In this document: piece by piece, positions 1-9,018 of the stretch
How positions within the stretch are numbered: position 1 is the stretch's first letter
Layout: the number at the start of each line of letters is the position of its first letter
DNA from: an uncultured Bacilli bacterium
Lineage (GTDB): Bacteria > Bacillota_I > Bacilli_A > RF39 > UBA660
Direction of reading: 5' to 3'
Length of the DNA stretch: 25,115 nucleotides
NCBI GenBank assembly: GCA_944331885.1
Contig: CALVJF010000006.1
Span: forward strand, 1-25,115
The notes under the pieces: model-generated
Database searches by the model: none
The model's input: the letters and a program-made list of their open reading frames with translations, nothing else
What the model was told of the DNA's origin: nothing
Made by a program: the position numbers and the translations under genes

Positions 1-763
1 TAGTGGTCTTCTCCTTTATATAATATTGACCATATGGTAATTCTTTACTGGTTGCTGTTGATGTTTCATCGATTGTCGAAGTATCTACTAATTCATTTTT
101 TATATTGTATATTTCATACGTTGTGCCATGAAATATTGAAGATGATTGCTTGGTATCATAATCTTTCTTGATTATTTTTATTTGGCCTTTTATTTTTTCA
201 TTATATGACTCTATTTCATATATTTTTTTATCCTCTGTTATAAATATTTCATATAACTTTTCATCTAGTTTATATCCTTGAATGGTTTTGATTTCTTTGA
301 CGTAATATGTTCCATATGGAAGTAATTTGCTAATTGCTGTTGATGTTTCATCGATTGTCAAAGTATCTACTAATTCATTTTTTATATTATATATTTCATA
401 CGTTGTGCCGTAAAATATTGAAGATGATTGCTTAGTATCATAATCTTTCTTGATTATTTTGATTTGACCTTTTATTTTTTCGTTATATGACTCTATTTCA
501 TATATTTTTTTATCCTCTGTTATAAATATTTCATATAACTTTTCATCTAGTTTATATCCTTGAATGGTTTTGATTTCTTTGACGTAATATGTTCCATATG
601 GAAGTAATTTGCTAATTGCTGTTGATGTTTCATCGATTGTCAAAGTATCTACTAATTCATTTTTTATATTGTATATTTCATACGTTGTGCCGTGAAATAT
701 TGAAGATGATTGCTTAGTATCATAATCTTTTTTAATTATTTTGATTTGTCCTTTTATTTTTTC
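1..763 (-). repeat. Near-identical 282-bp tandem units (94-residue SpaA-like domains)
   Basis: The block containing gatgtttcatcgattgtc recurs at 60, 342 and 624, exactly 282 bases apart, and the Gly codon opening each unit (GQIKII) lies at 187, 469, 751 and 1033, again 282 apart. Units between about 45 and 763 differ by only scattered single bases (for example His/Tyr before GTTYEIY and Leu/Ser in VDTLTID). The unit at about 755-1036 has the same length but is clearly diverged, and the first domain (about 1037-1330) more so. The pattern points to recent in-frame duplication or homogenisation inside the adhesin gene. More copies may lie left of the window. Confidence 0.9.
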
Positions 764-2149
764 ATTATATGAAAAAATTTCATAAACTGATTGATCTTTG
801 GTAATTGATACTTCATAGATTTTAGGATCTAGTTTGTATCCTTTTACTGCTTTAGTTTCTTTAATATAGTATTTACCATATGGGAGTGTTATACGAGGTG
901 TTGTTGAAGTCTCGTCAACTATTAAAGTTTCTACTAAATTATTATTAGAATCAAATACTTGAAAAATAGTATCTTTGAAACAAGGATCTTTTTGCTTAGT
1001 ATCATAATCTTTTTTAATTATTTTGATTTGTCCTTTAATAACTTTCTCTGGTAATTTTAGATTTATTTGATAGTTTTCTTCAGTCAATTTAAAATAATAC
1101 TTATTTTTGTTTAAAGTATAACCTATACTCGGAGTTATTTCTTGTAAATAATATTCGCCATATTCCGTAAAATTTGTAAATGTTGCAGAATTATTTTTTG
1201 AAATTGTTAAAGTATCTATCAGTTCGTCGTTTGAGTTATATAGTCCATACACTGCTCCTTGCAAAGTAGCTTCGCCTTGAGGTCTAGTTGTTTCTTGATC
1301 ATATTTTTGAATTATTAATTGAGGCTGTATTACTTCTATTTTTAAATTACTGGTCACTGGAGATGTGTTCCCAACACTCATGACTTTTTGGGAGGAAGAA
1401 GAGAAATATAAAATAACGTTATCTTGATAATACTTTTTTTTAGTGAATTTAATGTCATATTGCCCGGGATGTTCTGCCTCTATGATTAAGCGATTATTAT
1501 TAGTGATTATATTAATGTTGGAATTAAATTCTATTGTGTAATCCTCTAAGACGTTTTTAACATCATATAAAGTGGTTGATGTATTGGCAATAATCTTTGG
1601 AATATCATTAAACTCTGGTTTAGAATTATGACTGCTTACTAATTTTTCTAATTCTTGAATTTCAGTTTGATATTTTGAAGAATCTTTTGCACCATTCAAA
1701 GTTTTAGTATAATAAATATCACTTTCTGGGTTAAGGGTTTGCCAAATTAACATTTGAGTTATAATCCACCATTTGCTAGATTGGTGATTAATATTTCCAT
1801 TTACATAGCCATAACCATAATAAGCGAGTTGAGTGACTCTTTCCCAGGTTGATGGAGAAATATTTAAAATTTCAGCATAATTATTAGAATAAATCTGATA
1901 GCGACTAGTACTATCAACAGTTATATAAGGTTCTAAACAGTATACTAGAGAATTATCGCTACTTCTTTTAATTGTTTGAGCAGTAAAATATTTTGACCAT
2001 CCCGATGGTTTTACCATTTTTATGTAAGTGCCATTTATGTACTCGTCAGGATAAATATAACCATCGTAATTGACTGGTTCAATTGCTTTAATTTTTTGAC
2101 AACAACAAAAACTTATAATAATTAAAATATAAATAAATTTTTTAAGCAT
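1..2149 (-). CDS. Thioester/SpaA-repeat surface adhesin, C-terminus cut by window edge
   Basis: Seen: an open frame from ATG 2149 to the window edge (716 codons), preceded by AAGGAGG at 2157-2163. Residues 1-22 are a basic-hydrophobic signal segment. Residues ~55-150 match a thioester (TQXA-type) domain: Cys71 in VYCLEP and Gln132 in TQMLIW are the expected bond partners, with a Trp-rich stretch before the Gln. A linker domain covers ~170-270. From ~273 on there are at least five SpaA/Cna-B-like domains of about 94 residues; the later ones carry a KKDYD Lys, a central YYVKE Glu and a terminal YNEK Asn, as in domains with Lys-Asn isopeptide bonds. Family knowledge: such proteins attach covalently to host or matrix surfaces and are usually sortase-anchored; the anchor would lie beyond the window. 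Inferred role: host adhesion. It starts 55 bases after the ABC operon and could be cotranscribed, as no convincing promoter is seen between them. The three consecutive Cys at 15-17 leave a lipoprotein signal possible. Confidence 0.85.
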   Translation of the reverse strand, partial: MLKKFIYILIIISFCCCQKIKAIEPVNYDGYIYPDEYINGTYIKMVKPSGWSKYFTAQTIKRSSDNSLVYCLEPYITVDSTSRYQIYSNNYAEILNISPSTWERVTQLAYYGYGYVNGNINHQSSKWWIITQMLIWQTLNPESDIYYTKTLNGAKDSSKYQTEIQELEKLVSSHNSKPEFNDIPKIIANTSTTLYDVKNVLEDYTIEFNSNINIITNNNRLIIEAEHPGQYDIKFTKKKYYQDNVILYFSSSSQKVMSVGNTSPVTSNLKIEVIQPQLIIQKYDQETTRPQGEATLQGAVYGLYNSNDELIDTLTISKNNSATFTNFTEYGEYYLQEITPSIGYTLNKNKYYFKLTEENYQINLKLPEKVIKGQIKIIKKDYDTKQKDPCFKDTIFQVFDSNNNLVETLIVDETSTTPRITLPYGKYYIKETKAVKGYKLDPKIYEVSITKDQSVYEIFSYNEKIKGQIKIIKKDYDTKQSSSIFHGTTYEIYNIKNELVDTLTIDETSTAISKLLPYGTYYVKEIKTIQGYKLDEKLYEIFITEDKKIYEIESYNEKIKGQIKIIKKDYDTKQSSSIFYGTTYEIYNIKNELVDTLTIDETSTAISKLLPYGTYYVKEIKTIQGYKLDEKLYEIFITEDKKIYEIESYNEKIKGQIKIIKKDYDTKQSSSIFHGTTYEIYNIKNELVDTSTIDETSTATSKELPYGQYYIKEKTT

Positions 2150-2204
2150 TTTAAAACCTCCTTATACTAGTTATATATTAGTCTAAGAAGGTTTTTCCTT
2201 TTTT

Positions 2205-4511
2205 TTATTCGGTTCTTAAAGCTTCTACTGGATTTTTTTTGCTTGCTATAATTGCTGGAATGAAACCGCCAATTAAAGTTAATATTAAGCTTGTAACGAT
2301 TAATATAACTGCATGCAAAGAATTTAGAATAGCGACATTTTTTAATTCAGTTAGGTTATATAAAATTATATTAACAGGAATTATCAATAAAGAGGTAATG
2401 CCTATTCCTAATAAGCCAGAAAATAAGCCAATTATAGTTGTCTCAGCATTAAATACTCGGGTAATATCTTTTTTACGTGCACCTAAACTACGTAAAATAC
2501 CGATTTCTTTAGTGCGTTCAAGAACGGATATATATGTTATTATGCCGATCATTATCGATGACACAACTAGTGAGATAGAAGAAAAAGCTATTAAAACAAT
2601 TGTGATTCCATCCATAATACTAGAAGATAATTCGGTCATTAATTCACTCATATCAGTATAGAGTATTTTTTCTTCTTCATTCTTATTAGAGTTATATTCA
2701 TCGAGAGCATTTACAATGTATTCTTTAGATTCAAAATCTGTAGGATAAATTTGAATTGCCATAGGTACCGAATCAGCACCTAAATATGCTAAAATTTGTT
2801 CTTTTAATTCAGTCCCTTTTTCATCGTCAGAAAATTTTTCGCCAGTCATTATATTATAATCGGCGTTCTTTTGAGCTTTAACGATTTGGGAATTTTGATT
2901 TTGCTCAATGACATATTTTATTAAATCATCACTATATAAAAGAGCACTAGAATTTTGGTAAATTTTGTTACCTTCTTTAGCTCTTATAATTCCTACAATT
3001 CTAAGAGCTTTTGTATCACTTGCGTTATACATTTCTTCATAGTTTTGGCTTGGTAAAAAATAATTACCGGTATTGATATAATATTCATCATTATTTACCA
3101 ATTTAATTTCTTTACCAATTAAATCATCGAAAGTTAACTTTTCTTGATTTTTATCTAAACCTAAAGCAGTAATAACTGATGAAGGTAAATTATTATACAT
3201 ATCTACCATTAATATTAAATCCGTATATGTTTCTGGTAACGAACCAGCAAGAAGATCAAAATCTTCCTCAATTATTCCGTTTTTTTGATTATCGCCTAAT
3301 TTTTTAGGTAATACAGAATAACTAAGTTCTTGCATTGAAACAGGACTATATATATCATCTTTTTTGGTGATTAAATTCATATTTGTTATACGTGTATAGG
3401 AAATGCCATTAATTTTACTTGAATCTAAGTTTTCGATAAAATCAATGTATTCTTTAGTAATGACATTTTTGACAGTTAATTGTTCATATATAGGATCTTT
3501 AGGATAGATTACTTCATCGCTAGGATATTTTTCTTTATCTTTTTCTATTCCCATCATACTTTCAGCATTTTCTTCATCTAAAGTCATACTTTCTTCACTA
3601 ATAACTATTGGCAAAGACGATAAACTGTCACTTTCGAATTTTTTTATTTGAATATCAAAACCATTTGATAGCGATAAAATTAATGCAATTCCGATAATAC
3701 CAATTGAAGATGCTAAAGCAGTTAAAATGGTTCTTCCTTTTTTAGTTAAAATATTATTGAAAGATAAACTTATAGCAGTCAAAAAGCTCATTTTAGTTTT
3801 TTTGATAGATATTTTCTTATTTTTTTCTTCAGTATTATATGGATTAGAATCACTAACTATTTCGCCATCTTTTAATTCAATTATACGGCTGGCATATTTT
3901 TCAGCGAGCTCGCGATTATGAGTTACCATTATTACTAATTTATCTTTAGCAATATCTTTAATCATTTCCATTATTTGAATACTTGTTTTAGAGTCTAGGG
4001 CTCCAGTTGGTTCATCGGCAAGAATAATATTCGGATCGTTTACTAAAGCACGGGCAATAGCAACCCTTTGCATTTGACCACCAGATAATTGATTTGGTTT
4101 TTTGTGAGCGTGATCAATTAACCCTACTCTTTTTAAAGCTTCTTGAGCTTTTGATTTCCTTTTTTTCTTTGTATAGTTACTCAAAGTCATTGTTAATTCT
4201 ACATTACTTTGGATAGAAATATGGCTAATTAAATTATAACTTTGAAAAATGAAGCCAATGCAATTATTACGATAAGCATCCCAATCTTTGGATTTGAATT
4301 TTTTGGTTGAAAGACCATTTACTAGTAAATCTCCATGATCATACTGATCTAACCCACCAAGAATATTTAATAATGTAGTTTTTCCACTACCACTTGGCCC
4401 TAAGATGGCAACAAATTCATGTTCACGAAATTTAATGCTGACATTATTAAGAGCTTTTTGGATAAATTCTCCAGTTTGATAATTTTTATTTATGTTTTTT
4501 ATTTCAAGCAT
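2205..4511 (-). CDS. MacB-like ABC transporter, fused ATPase and FtsX-type permease
   Basis: A 768-residue fusion. Residues 1-~225 are a LolD/MacB-type ATPase: Walker A GPSGSGKTT near 38-46, signature LSGGQMQR, Walker B IILADEPTGALD and the switch His in MVTHN. One membrane segment follows (~255-285), then a large extracytoplasmic region (~290-625) and three C-terminal membrane segments (~635-755) with the FtsX-type ERTKEIGILRSLGA motif. This is the MacB layout; family members move peptides, lipids or drugs by mechanotransmission rather than through a classical channel. It is the last gene of a three-gene operon, 11 bases after the permease, with AGGAGG before ATG 4511. The substrate cannot be read from sequence; export of, or defence against, an antimicrobial peptide is a plausible inference. 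Confidence 0.85.
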   Translation of the reverse strand: MLEIKNINKNYQTGEFIQKALNNVSIKFREHEFVAILGPSGSGKTTLLNILGGLDQYDHGDLLVNGLSTKKFKSKDWDAYRNNCIGFIFQSYNLISHISIQSNVELTMTLSNYTKKKRKSKAQEALKRVGLIDHAHKKPNQLSGGQMQRVAIARALVNDPNIILADEPTGALDSKTSIQIMEMIKDIAKDKLVIMVTHNRELAEKYASRIIELKDGEIVSDSNPYNTEEKNKKISIKKTKMSFLTAISLSFNNILTKKGRTILTALASSIGIIGIALILSLSNGFDIQIKKFESDSLSSLPIVISEESMTLDEENAESMMGIEKDKEKYPSDEVIYPKDPIYEQLTVKNVITKEYIDFIENLDSSKINGISYTRITNMNLITKKDDIYSPVSMQELSYSVLPKKLGDNQKNGIIEEDFDLLAGSLPETYTDLILMVDMYNNLPSSVITALGLDKNQEKLTFDDLIGKEIKLVNNDEYYINTGNYFLPSQNYEEMYNASDTKALRIVGIIRAKEGNKIYQNSSALLYSDDLIKYVIEQNQNSQIVKAQKNADYNIMTGEKFSDDEKGTELKEQILAYLGADSVPMAIQIYPTDFESKEYIVNALDEYNSNKNEEEKILYTDMSELMTELSSSIMDGITIVLIAFSSISLVVSSIMIGIITYISVLERTKEIGILRSLGARKKDITRVFNAETTIIGLFSGLLGIGITSLLIIPVNIILYNLTELKNVAILNSLHAVILIVTSLILTLIGGFIPAIIASKKNPVEALRTE

Positions 4512-4522
4512 GTCTTTTCCTC

Positions 4523-6997
4523 CTAGTCAATGCTTTTTAAGCTGTCTACCATATTTATCTTTTTTAAAGCGTAATGATTTAAAATACTGATAATGATAGA
4601 AAAGATAATAGTTATTATTATAGCTATGATATAACTACTTAAATTAATATGGCGAACAAACATAATATATTCAGGTTCACATGTACTAATAATAAAATTA
4701 GATACATAACTACCAGACAATAAACCAATAATGATGCCAACGAAAGTTAAAATATTGTTTTCTCTACTTATATAAGAATCAACTTCTTTATTGTAGAAAC
4801 CTAATACTTTTAAAGTTGCTATTTCTCGGCGACGTTCGCTAATATTAATATTCGATAAATTATATAAAACAACAATAGCTAATAAAGACGATGAAACAAT
4901 TAAAACTAGGACAACGGAATTTAAAGAATTTAACATATCATCCATCATATCTTTAACTGCAGTTGTTGTAATTATTGTTGAAACTTCTTCATTGTTCATA
5001 ATTGTTTTATGAAGATTTTCTTCGTCATTCGTTTCATAATTTATATATATACTATTAGGATGATATTCCTTTATTTTTTCTTGATAAGTACCTATATCAA
5101 CAAAAATGTAATTTTGAATATAGTTTTCAGCGATGTTAGATACTTTGAATTTATATTCATTTAAATCACTATCAGTGATAGTAATAGTATCACCTATTTT
5201 AACATCAATAAGTTTAGCTAATTTTTGAGTAATTACAATTTCATTAGCTTTTAAAGTTATGGTTTTTTTGTTACTAGTTCTTAAATTTACAATATTTGGC
5301 AAATTCTCTGAAGTAGCAATTAAAGTTGCTTCTTTAATAGCACCATCATTTTCTACTTTATAATTTTCAGTTATAGCTAAAGATGATGATTTTATTTCTG
5401 AGATATTATTAAGTTGATTTTGAATGTTTTGGTAATTATCACCCTTTAAAACTATCATAGCATCATACTGAAACAATTCTTGATACTGAATATTAGATAC
5501 GGCAGCAATAGAATCTTTTAAGCCCAAACCAGCTAAGATAAGTGATGTACAACCGCCGATACCAATTAGCATCATTAAAACGCGTTTTTTATAGCGCAAT
5601 ATATTACGAGCGGTTATTTTGCTGGAAAAACTAAGGCGACGCCAAATAAAGGGAATATATTCTAAGATGATTCTTTTACCAATTTTAGGGGCTTTAGGTC
5701 GAAGTAAGCTAGCTGAATTTTCTTTTAAACTCTTCTTTAAAGAAGCATATGTTGATAGAGTTATACACAAAACACTAATGAATAGGCCAATAAATCCGAA
5801 AGCAAAATTAAATTCTAAGACAAAATTATCAATATCAAATATTAATCGATATATATTCCAAATAATTGTTGGCAAAGCCACAAAGCCTATGCACATACCA
5901 ATTAAGCCACCAACAATAGTAGATGAAAGCGAATAAGCAAAATATCTGAACATTATTGTACCATTGCGATATCCTAAACTTTTTAAAGTACCAATTTCCG
6001 TACGATCTTCTTCAACCATTCTAGTCATTGTGATTAAAGATATTAATACAGCAACAAAGTAAAATATTATAGGGAATGTTGAACCCAATCTAGTTATTGA
6101 TTCTACAGAGTCAGTAAATGTATTATAATTAGAATTATCTTCGCGGATTGAGATAATCCATTTTGACTGACCTATTTCATCAGCAATTGTTTGATCTATT
6201 TCTTCTTTATTTAATTGGTATAATTCTTCAGGAATAGCTGATAATAAATCATTAAATATTTCATTGTAACGTTGATCTTCTTGCTGATGTTGAATACTCT
6301 CAATTTTAGAAAGATTGTTGGTAATTGTGTCTTTGTAATCTTGAGAACCAGTCAATAAATCTTTAGTATTATTCGTTGTTATATATATTTCAGGATAGTA
6401 TTCCATTATAAATTCGTCTGCATTTAAATACATATAATAATCTATTTTGCCTGAAGATATATTTGTACTTCCTTTTTCAAATGAGAAATAAAAAGGGCTT
6501 TTAACTGTTCCACTAATTGTATATCTTGAAGATGCTAAATTAGCGTCTTCAATAGTGATAGTATCACCTATTTTTAAATCGTTATCTTTTAGAAATTGCT
6601 CTTCTACTAATAATTCTGCTTCGTTAGGCATTTTGCCTTCAGTAATGGTAATTTTATTAATATCAGGGGTTATGCTGTGAATTTTTACTGCATATTCATG
6701 ATTATTGGTAGCGATTAGGACATCTTTAAAATAACTGGCAGTTACTTGGTCAACATTAGGAAGTTGACTTAAAGATTTTAAATCATTTTCAGTTAGGCCA
6801 AGAGTAGAATTAATTTTGAAATCATAAAAATTGGCATTATCTAGATACTTATCCAAAGTTAATTGCATGTCAGGGGCAGTAGCTTCTATACCAGCAAAAA
6901 AGCCAACTCCTAGAAGACTCATTACCATTAACGACAAATATCTTTTGGAAGTTGAAGTTATTTTACGAAAAGTACTTGTTATAATACGATTTTTCAT
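4523..6997 (-). CDS. FtsX-like ABC transporter permease (two FtsX domains)
   Basis: An 824-residue membrane protein. There is an N-terminal membrane segment (~15-40), an extracytoplasmic domain, a first FtsX block with the EEDRTEIGTLKSLGY motif and three membrane segments around residues 300-420, a second N-terminal-type segment near 480-500, a second extracytoplasmic domain, and a final FtsX block with SERRREIATLKVLGF and three segments (~700-815). Two such blocks in one chain fit the large permeases that pair with a separate ATPase. I chose ATG 6997 (MKNR...) because it lies one base after the ATPase stop and behind GGAGTGG; an upstream in-frame start would overlap the ATPase. It probably pairs with the 6999-7700 ATPase. 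Ends with TAG. Confidence 0.82.
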   Translation of the reverse strand: MKNRIITSTFRKITSTSKRYLSLMVMSLLGVGFFAGIEATAPDMQLTLDKYLDNANFYDFKINSTLGLTENDLKSLSQLPNVDQVTASYFKDVLIATNNHEYAVKIHSITPDINKITITEGKMPNEAELLVEEQFLKDNDLKIGDTITIEDANLASSRYTISGTVKSPFYFSFEKGSTNISSGKIDYYMYLNADEFIMEYYPEIYITTNNTKDLLTGSQDYKDTITNNLSKIESIQHQQEDQRYNEIFNDLLSAIPEELYQLNKEEIDQTIADEIGQSKWIISIREDNSNYNTFTDSVESITRLGSTFPIIFYFVAVLISLITMTRMVEEDRTEIGTLKSLGYRNGTIMFRYFAYSLSSTIVGGLIGMCIGFVALPTIIWNIYRLIFDIDNFVLEFNFAFGFIGLFISVLCITLSTYASLKKSLKENSASLLRPKAPKIGKRIILEYIPFIWRRLSFSSKITARNILRYKKRVLMMLIGIGGCTSLILAGLGLKDSIAAVSNIQYQELFQYDAMIVLKGDNYQNIQNQLNNISEIKSSSLAITENYKVENDGAIKEATLIATSENLPNIVNLRTSNKKTITLKANEIVITQKLAKLIDVKIGDTITITDSDLNEYKFKVSNIAENYIQNYIFVDIGTYQEKIKEYHPNSIYINYETNDEENLHKTIMNNEEVSTIITTTAVKDMMDDMLNSLNSVVLVLIVSSSLLAIVVLYNLSNINISERRREIATLKVLGFYNKEVDSYISRENNILTFVGIIIGLLSGSYVSNFIISTCEPEYIMFVRHINLSSYIIAIIITIIFSIIISILNHYALKKINMVDSLKSID

Positions 6998-6998
6998 T

Positions 6999-7700
6999 TT
7001 ACCACTCCAATTCACTTACTGGAGTTGGCTTTTTATTGATGATAACATCTGATACAGTTCCAGATTTAAATTTTATTACTTTGTCAGCCATTGGTGCTAA
7101 TGCGCTATTATGAGTAATGATTACAACCGTCATATTTTCATCTTTAGCAGTTTTTTGAAGCAAGGCAAGTATTTGTTTACCAGTTTTATAATCTAAGGCG
7201 CCAGTTGGTTCATCACATAATAATAACTTAGGATTTTTAGCTATAGCACGAGCTATAGCTACTCTTTGTTGTTCGCCACCTGATAATTGAGAAGGAAAAT
7301 TATTTTGACGATTTTTCAATCCTACTTTTTCTAAAATTTCTTTAGGATCTAAGTGATCTTTGCATAATTGGACGGCTAATTCGACGTTTTCTAAAGCAGT
7401 TAAGTTTTGGATTAAGTTATAAAATTGAAAAACAAATCCTATTGCATTACGACGATATTTAATTAATTCTTTTTCTTTTAACTTATTAATTTTTTTACCA
7501 TCAACTATTACTTCTCCACTTGTAACTTTATCCATACCACCAAGAATGTTTAATGCAGTAGTTTTACCAGCACCTGATGGGCCTAATATTACTACTAGTT
7601 CACCCTTTTCAATGGAAAATGTTGTTTTATCCAAAGCGGTTATAGATATATCACCCATATCATATTTTTTTACTACTTTATTAAATTCTATATATGCCAT
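6999..7700 (-). CDS. ABC transporter ATPase, LolD/MacB-type
   Basis: A 233-residue stand-alone nucleotide-binding subunit: Walker A GPSGAGKTT (~39-47), Q-loop in FVFQFYNL, signature LSGGEQQR, Walker B LLLCDEPTGALD, H-switch in IITHN. ATG 7700 (MAYIEF) is chosen because AGGTGAT sits at the right distance; ATG 7709 would place the ribosome binding site inside the gene. First gene of the operon, one base from the permease, so translational coupling is likely. A TATAAT lies just upstream (7718-7723). Confidence 0.87.
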   Translation of the reverse strand: MAYIEFNKVVKKYDMGDISITALDKTTFSIEKGELVVILGPSGAGKTTALNILGGMDKVTSGEVIVDGKKINKLKEKELIKYRRNAIGFVFQFYNLIQNLTALENVELAVQLCKDHLDPKEILEKVGLKNRQNNFPSQLSGGEQQRVAIARAIAKNPKLLLCDEPTGALDYKTGKQILALLQKTAKDENMTVVIITHNSALAPMADKVIKFKSGTVSDVIINKKPTPVSELEW

Positions 7701-7717
7701 GTTAATCACCTACAATT

Positions 7718-7723
7718 ATTATA
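7718..7723 (-). promoter_or_regulatory. Probable -10 element of the ABC operon
   Basis: Perfect TATAAT on the - strand about 18 bases before ATG 7700, lying after the terminator of the preceding gene. No convincing -35 is seen at 16-18 bases upstream, where the terminator tract lies, so this is a tentative call. Confidence 0.4.
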
Positions 7724-7742
7724 ATATATTTTAAGAAAAAAT

Positions 7743-7768
7743 AAAGGCTAGTTAATTATTAAGCCTTT
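7743..7768 (-). terminator. Rho-independent terminator of the glycosyltransferase gene
   Basis: On the - strand AAAGGCT (7768-7762) pairs with AGCCTTT (7749-7743), with a 12-base loop holding the tandem TAA TAA stop, followed by ATTTTTTC. It separates this gene from the ABC operon. Confidence 0.75.
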
Positions 7769-8892
7769 TTATCTTTATTAAGTAACTCTTGAATTAATTT
7801 TTCTATCTCTATTAAAGCATTGTCATTATGAGCATGAGAGATATTTTTAGCATATCGCTTTATAATTTCGGGATGTTCTAAAAAATGTTTGATAGTTAAA
7901 CGAAAATGAAATAATGAATAAACTTTTTTGCCAAAATTATTACGAACAATATATTTATAGTTTGCTCTTTCTTGACCAGCATTATAAGTTATTAAAAGCA
8001 TTGGCTTATTCATATGTAAACATTCAGTGACTGTTGCCCCGCCAGGTTTTGTAATGACAAAATCAGATATTGCCAAAAATTCTGGCATATTGTTAACAAA
8101 GCCATATACTTTTAAAAAATCGTTGTGATATTTCTTTTGATATTTTATAGCCTTATTATAGACTTTTTTATTAGTACCGGAAATAAATAAAATATATGCG
8201 TAAGGATGCATTTGGACTAATTTTTTTAAATATTTTAAGGAATTTTTAGAGCCACTGCTACCACCAGATAAGAATAAAATAATTGGAATATTTTCTTTTA
8301 AATTCAATTTCTTTTTTATTTGTGAATGGTTTAACTTGTTATTGTAAAATTTTTCAGAAATAGGTATTCCAAAAGTTTTTATTTTAGATGATTTAAGGCC
8401 TTTTTTTTGTAATTCTTTTTTTTCGTATGGAGTATTAACAACTATTGCATTCTCTACTCTTCTATTAGTTATCCATTGCGCATGAGTTTCATAATCAGTA
8501 ACAATCGTAACTAGTTTAGTACTTAATAACCCATTAGTTATGTAATCGGCTATAATTCGGGAAGGAAAAAAATGAGTTGAGATGACAATGTCTGGATTAA
8601 AGTCGAAGATTAATTTTTGGAGACGACGATTATTATATAGTTTGTGGAAAAATGATTGACTATTGAAGTCAGTTGATTTATATATTATTTCCCATAAAAA
8701 TGGTAATTTAAAGGTTATTTTTTCAAAAAGGTTAGTGGTTATTTTTTCAAATACTGGATTAATATATTTTAAAACGTCAACACATAGAACATCATAATCT
8801 TTTTGCTCTAAGTGTTTAGCAATGCTTTGGGCCGTGGTTTTATGACCACTTCCATATGAAGCATATGGAATTAAAACTTTAATTTTGGACAT
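7759..8892 (-). CDS. UgtP/MGDG synthase-like glycolipid glycosyltransferase (GT28)
   Basis: A 377-residue GT-B enzyme. The N-terminus IPYASYGSGHKTTAQ is the MGDG-synthase N-domain motif (Gly-rich loop plus His); the C-terminal half has the MurG/GT28 FLSGGSSGS loop (~205-215) and the sugar-nucleotide motif TKPGGATVTECLHMNKP (~285-300). Family role: transfer of glucose or galactose from a UDP-sugar to diacylglycerol on the inner membrane face, giving glycolipid and often the lipoteichoic acid anchor. MurG is less likely: the N-domain is of the MGDG type and the gene is not in the mur cluster. ATG 8892 follows AGGGTGATAAC. Monocistronic, with its own promoter (8911-8919) and terminator (7743-7768). 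Sugar and processivity cannot be told. Confidence 0.82.
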   Translation of the reverse strand: MSKIKVLIPYASYGSGHKTTAQSIAKHLEQKDYDVLCVDVLKYINPVFEKITTNLFEKITFKLPFLWEIIYKSTDFNSQSFFHKLYNNRRLQKLIFDFNPDIVISTHFFPSRIIADYITNGLLSTKLVTIVTDYETHAQWITNRRVENAIVVNTPYEKKELQKKGLKSSKIKTFGIPISEKFYNNKLNHSQIKKKLNLKENIPIILFLSGGSSGSKNSLKYLKKLVQMHPYAYILFISGTNKKVYNKAIKYQKKYHNDFLKVYGFVNNMPEFLAISDFVITKPGGATVTECLHMNKPMLLITYNAGQERANYKYIVRNNFGKKVYSLFHFRLTIKHFLEHPEIIKRYAKNISHAHNDNALIEIEKLIQELLNKDKKA

Positions 8893-8910
8893 GTTATCAC
8901 CCTTTGTATA

Positions 8911-8919
8911 AGTATAGCA
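8911..8919 (-). promoter_or_regulatory. Extended -10 promoter of the glycosyltransferase gene
   Basis: On the - strand TGCTATACT: an extended -10 (TGn) directly joined to TATACT (8916-8911), 18 bases before ATG 8892. There is no good -35, which extended -10 promoters tolerate. It lies back to back with the + strand promoter at 8969-8997. Confidence 0.55.
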
Positions 8920-8968
8920 TAAAAACTGGTTAGATATGCTACTTATTTACATTGGCTAAGTATTTTAG

Positions 8969-8997
8969 TTGACATTAAACAGCGAAAAATGTATATT
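8969..8997 (+). promoter_or_regulatory. Consensus sigma-A-type promoter for the 9019-9886 gene pair
   Basis: TTGACA (8969-8974), 17-base spacer, TATATT (8992-8997). This is the only perfect -35 noted in the window. The predicted start near 9004 leaves a leader of about 15 bases with AAGGTGAT before ATG 9019. Confidence 0.8.
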
Positions 8998-9018
8998 TGA
9001 GATAGTAAGGTGATAGTA

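Noticed and set aside
1..905. CRISPR-like or non-coding tandem array
   Set aside because: The 282-base period is a multiple of three and the whole block is an open frame encoding SpaA-like domains.
2083..2149. Lipobox in the adhesin signal segment (ISFCCC)
   Set aside because: Three Cys follow a hydrophobic run, but the residues before them do not form a good L-A/S-G/A-C box, and the C-terminal repeats point to a sortase-anchored protein. Kept only as a possibility in the gene entry.
2180..2204. Hairpin AAGAAGG-TTTTT-CCTTTTT as terminator of the ABC operon
   Set aside because: A T run follows only on the + strand, where no gene reads into it. On the - strand the stem is short and followed by CTTAGACT, so it does not fit a terminator there.
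2239..2661. 140-codon open frame on the + strand
   Set aside because: It lies antisense to the fused ABC transporter, has no ribosome binding site of note and its translation is a low-complexity shadow. The same holds for the other antisense frames at 3727-3921, 5619-5936, 6831-7052, 12705-13032, 14833-15270 and 16470-16676.
8893..9018. tRNA, riboswitch or small RNA in the intergenic gaps
   Set aside because: All gaps are under 130 bases and are filled by promoters, ribosome binding sites and terminators; no cloverleaf or known leader motif was seen.
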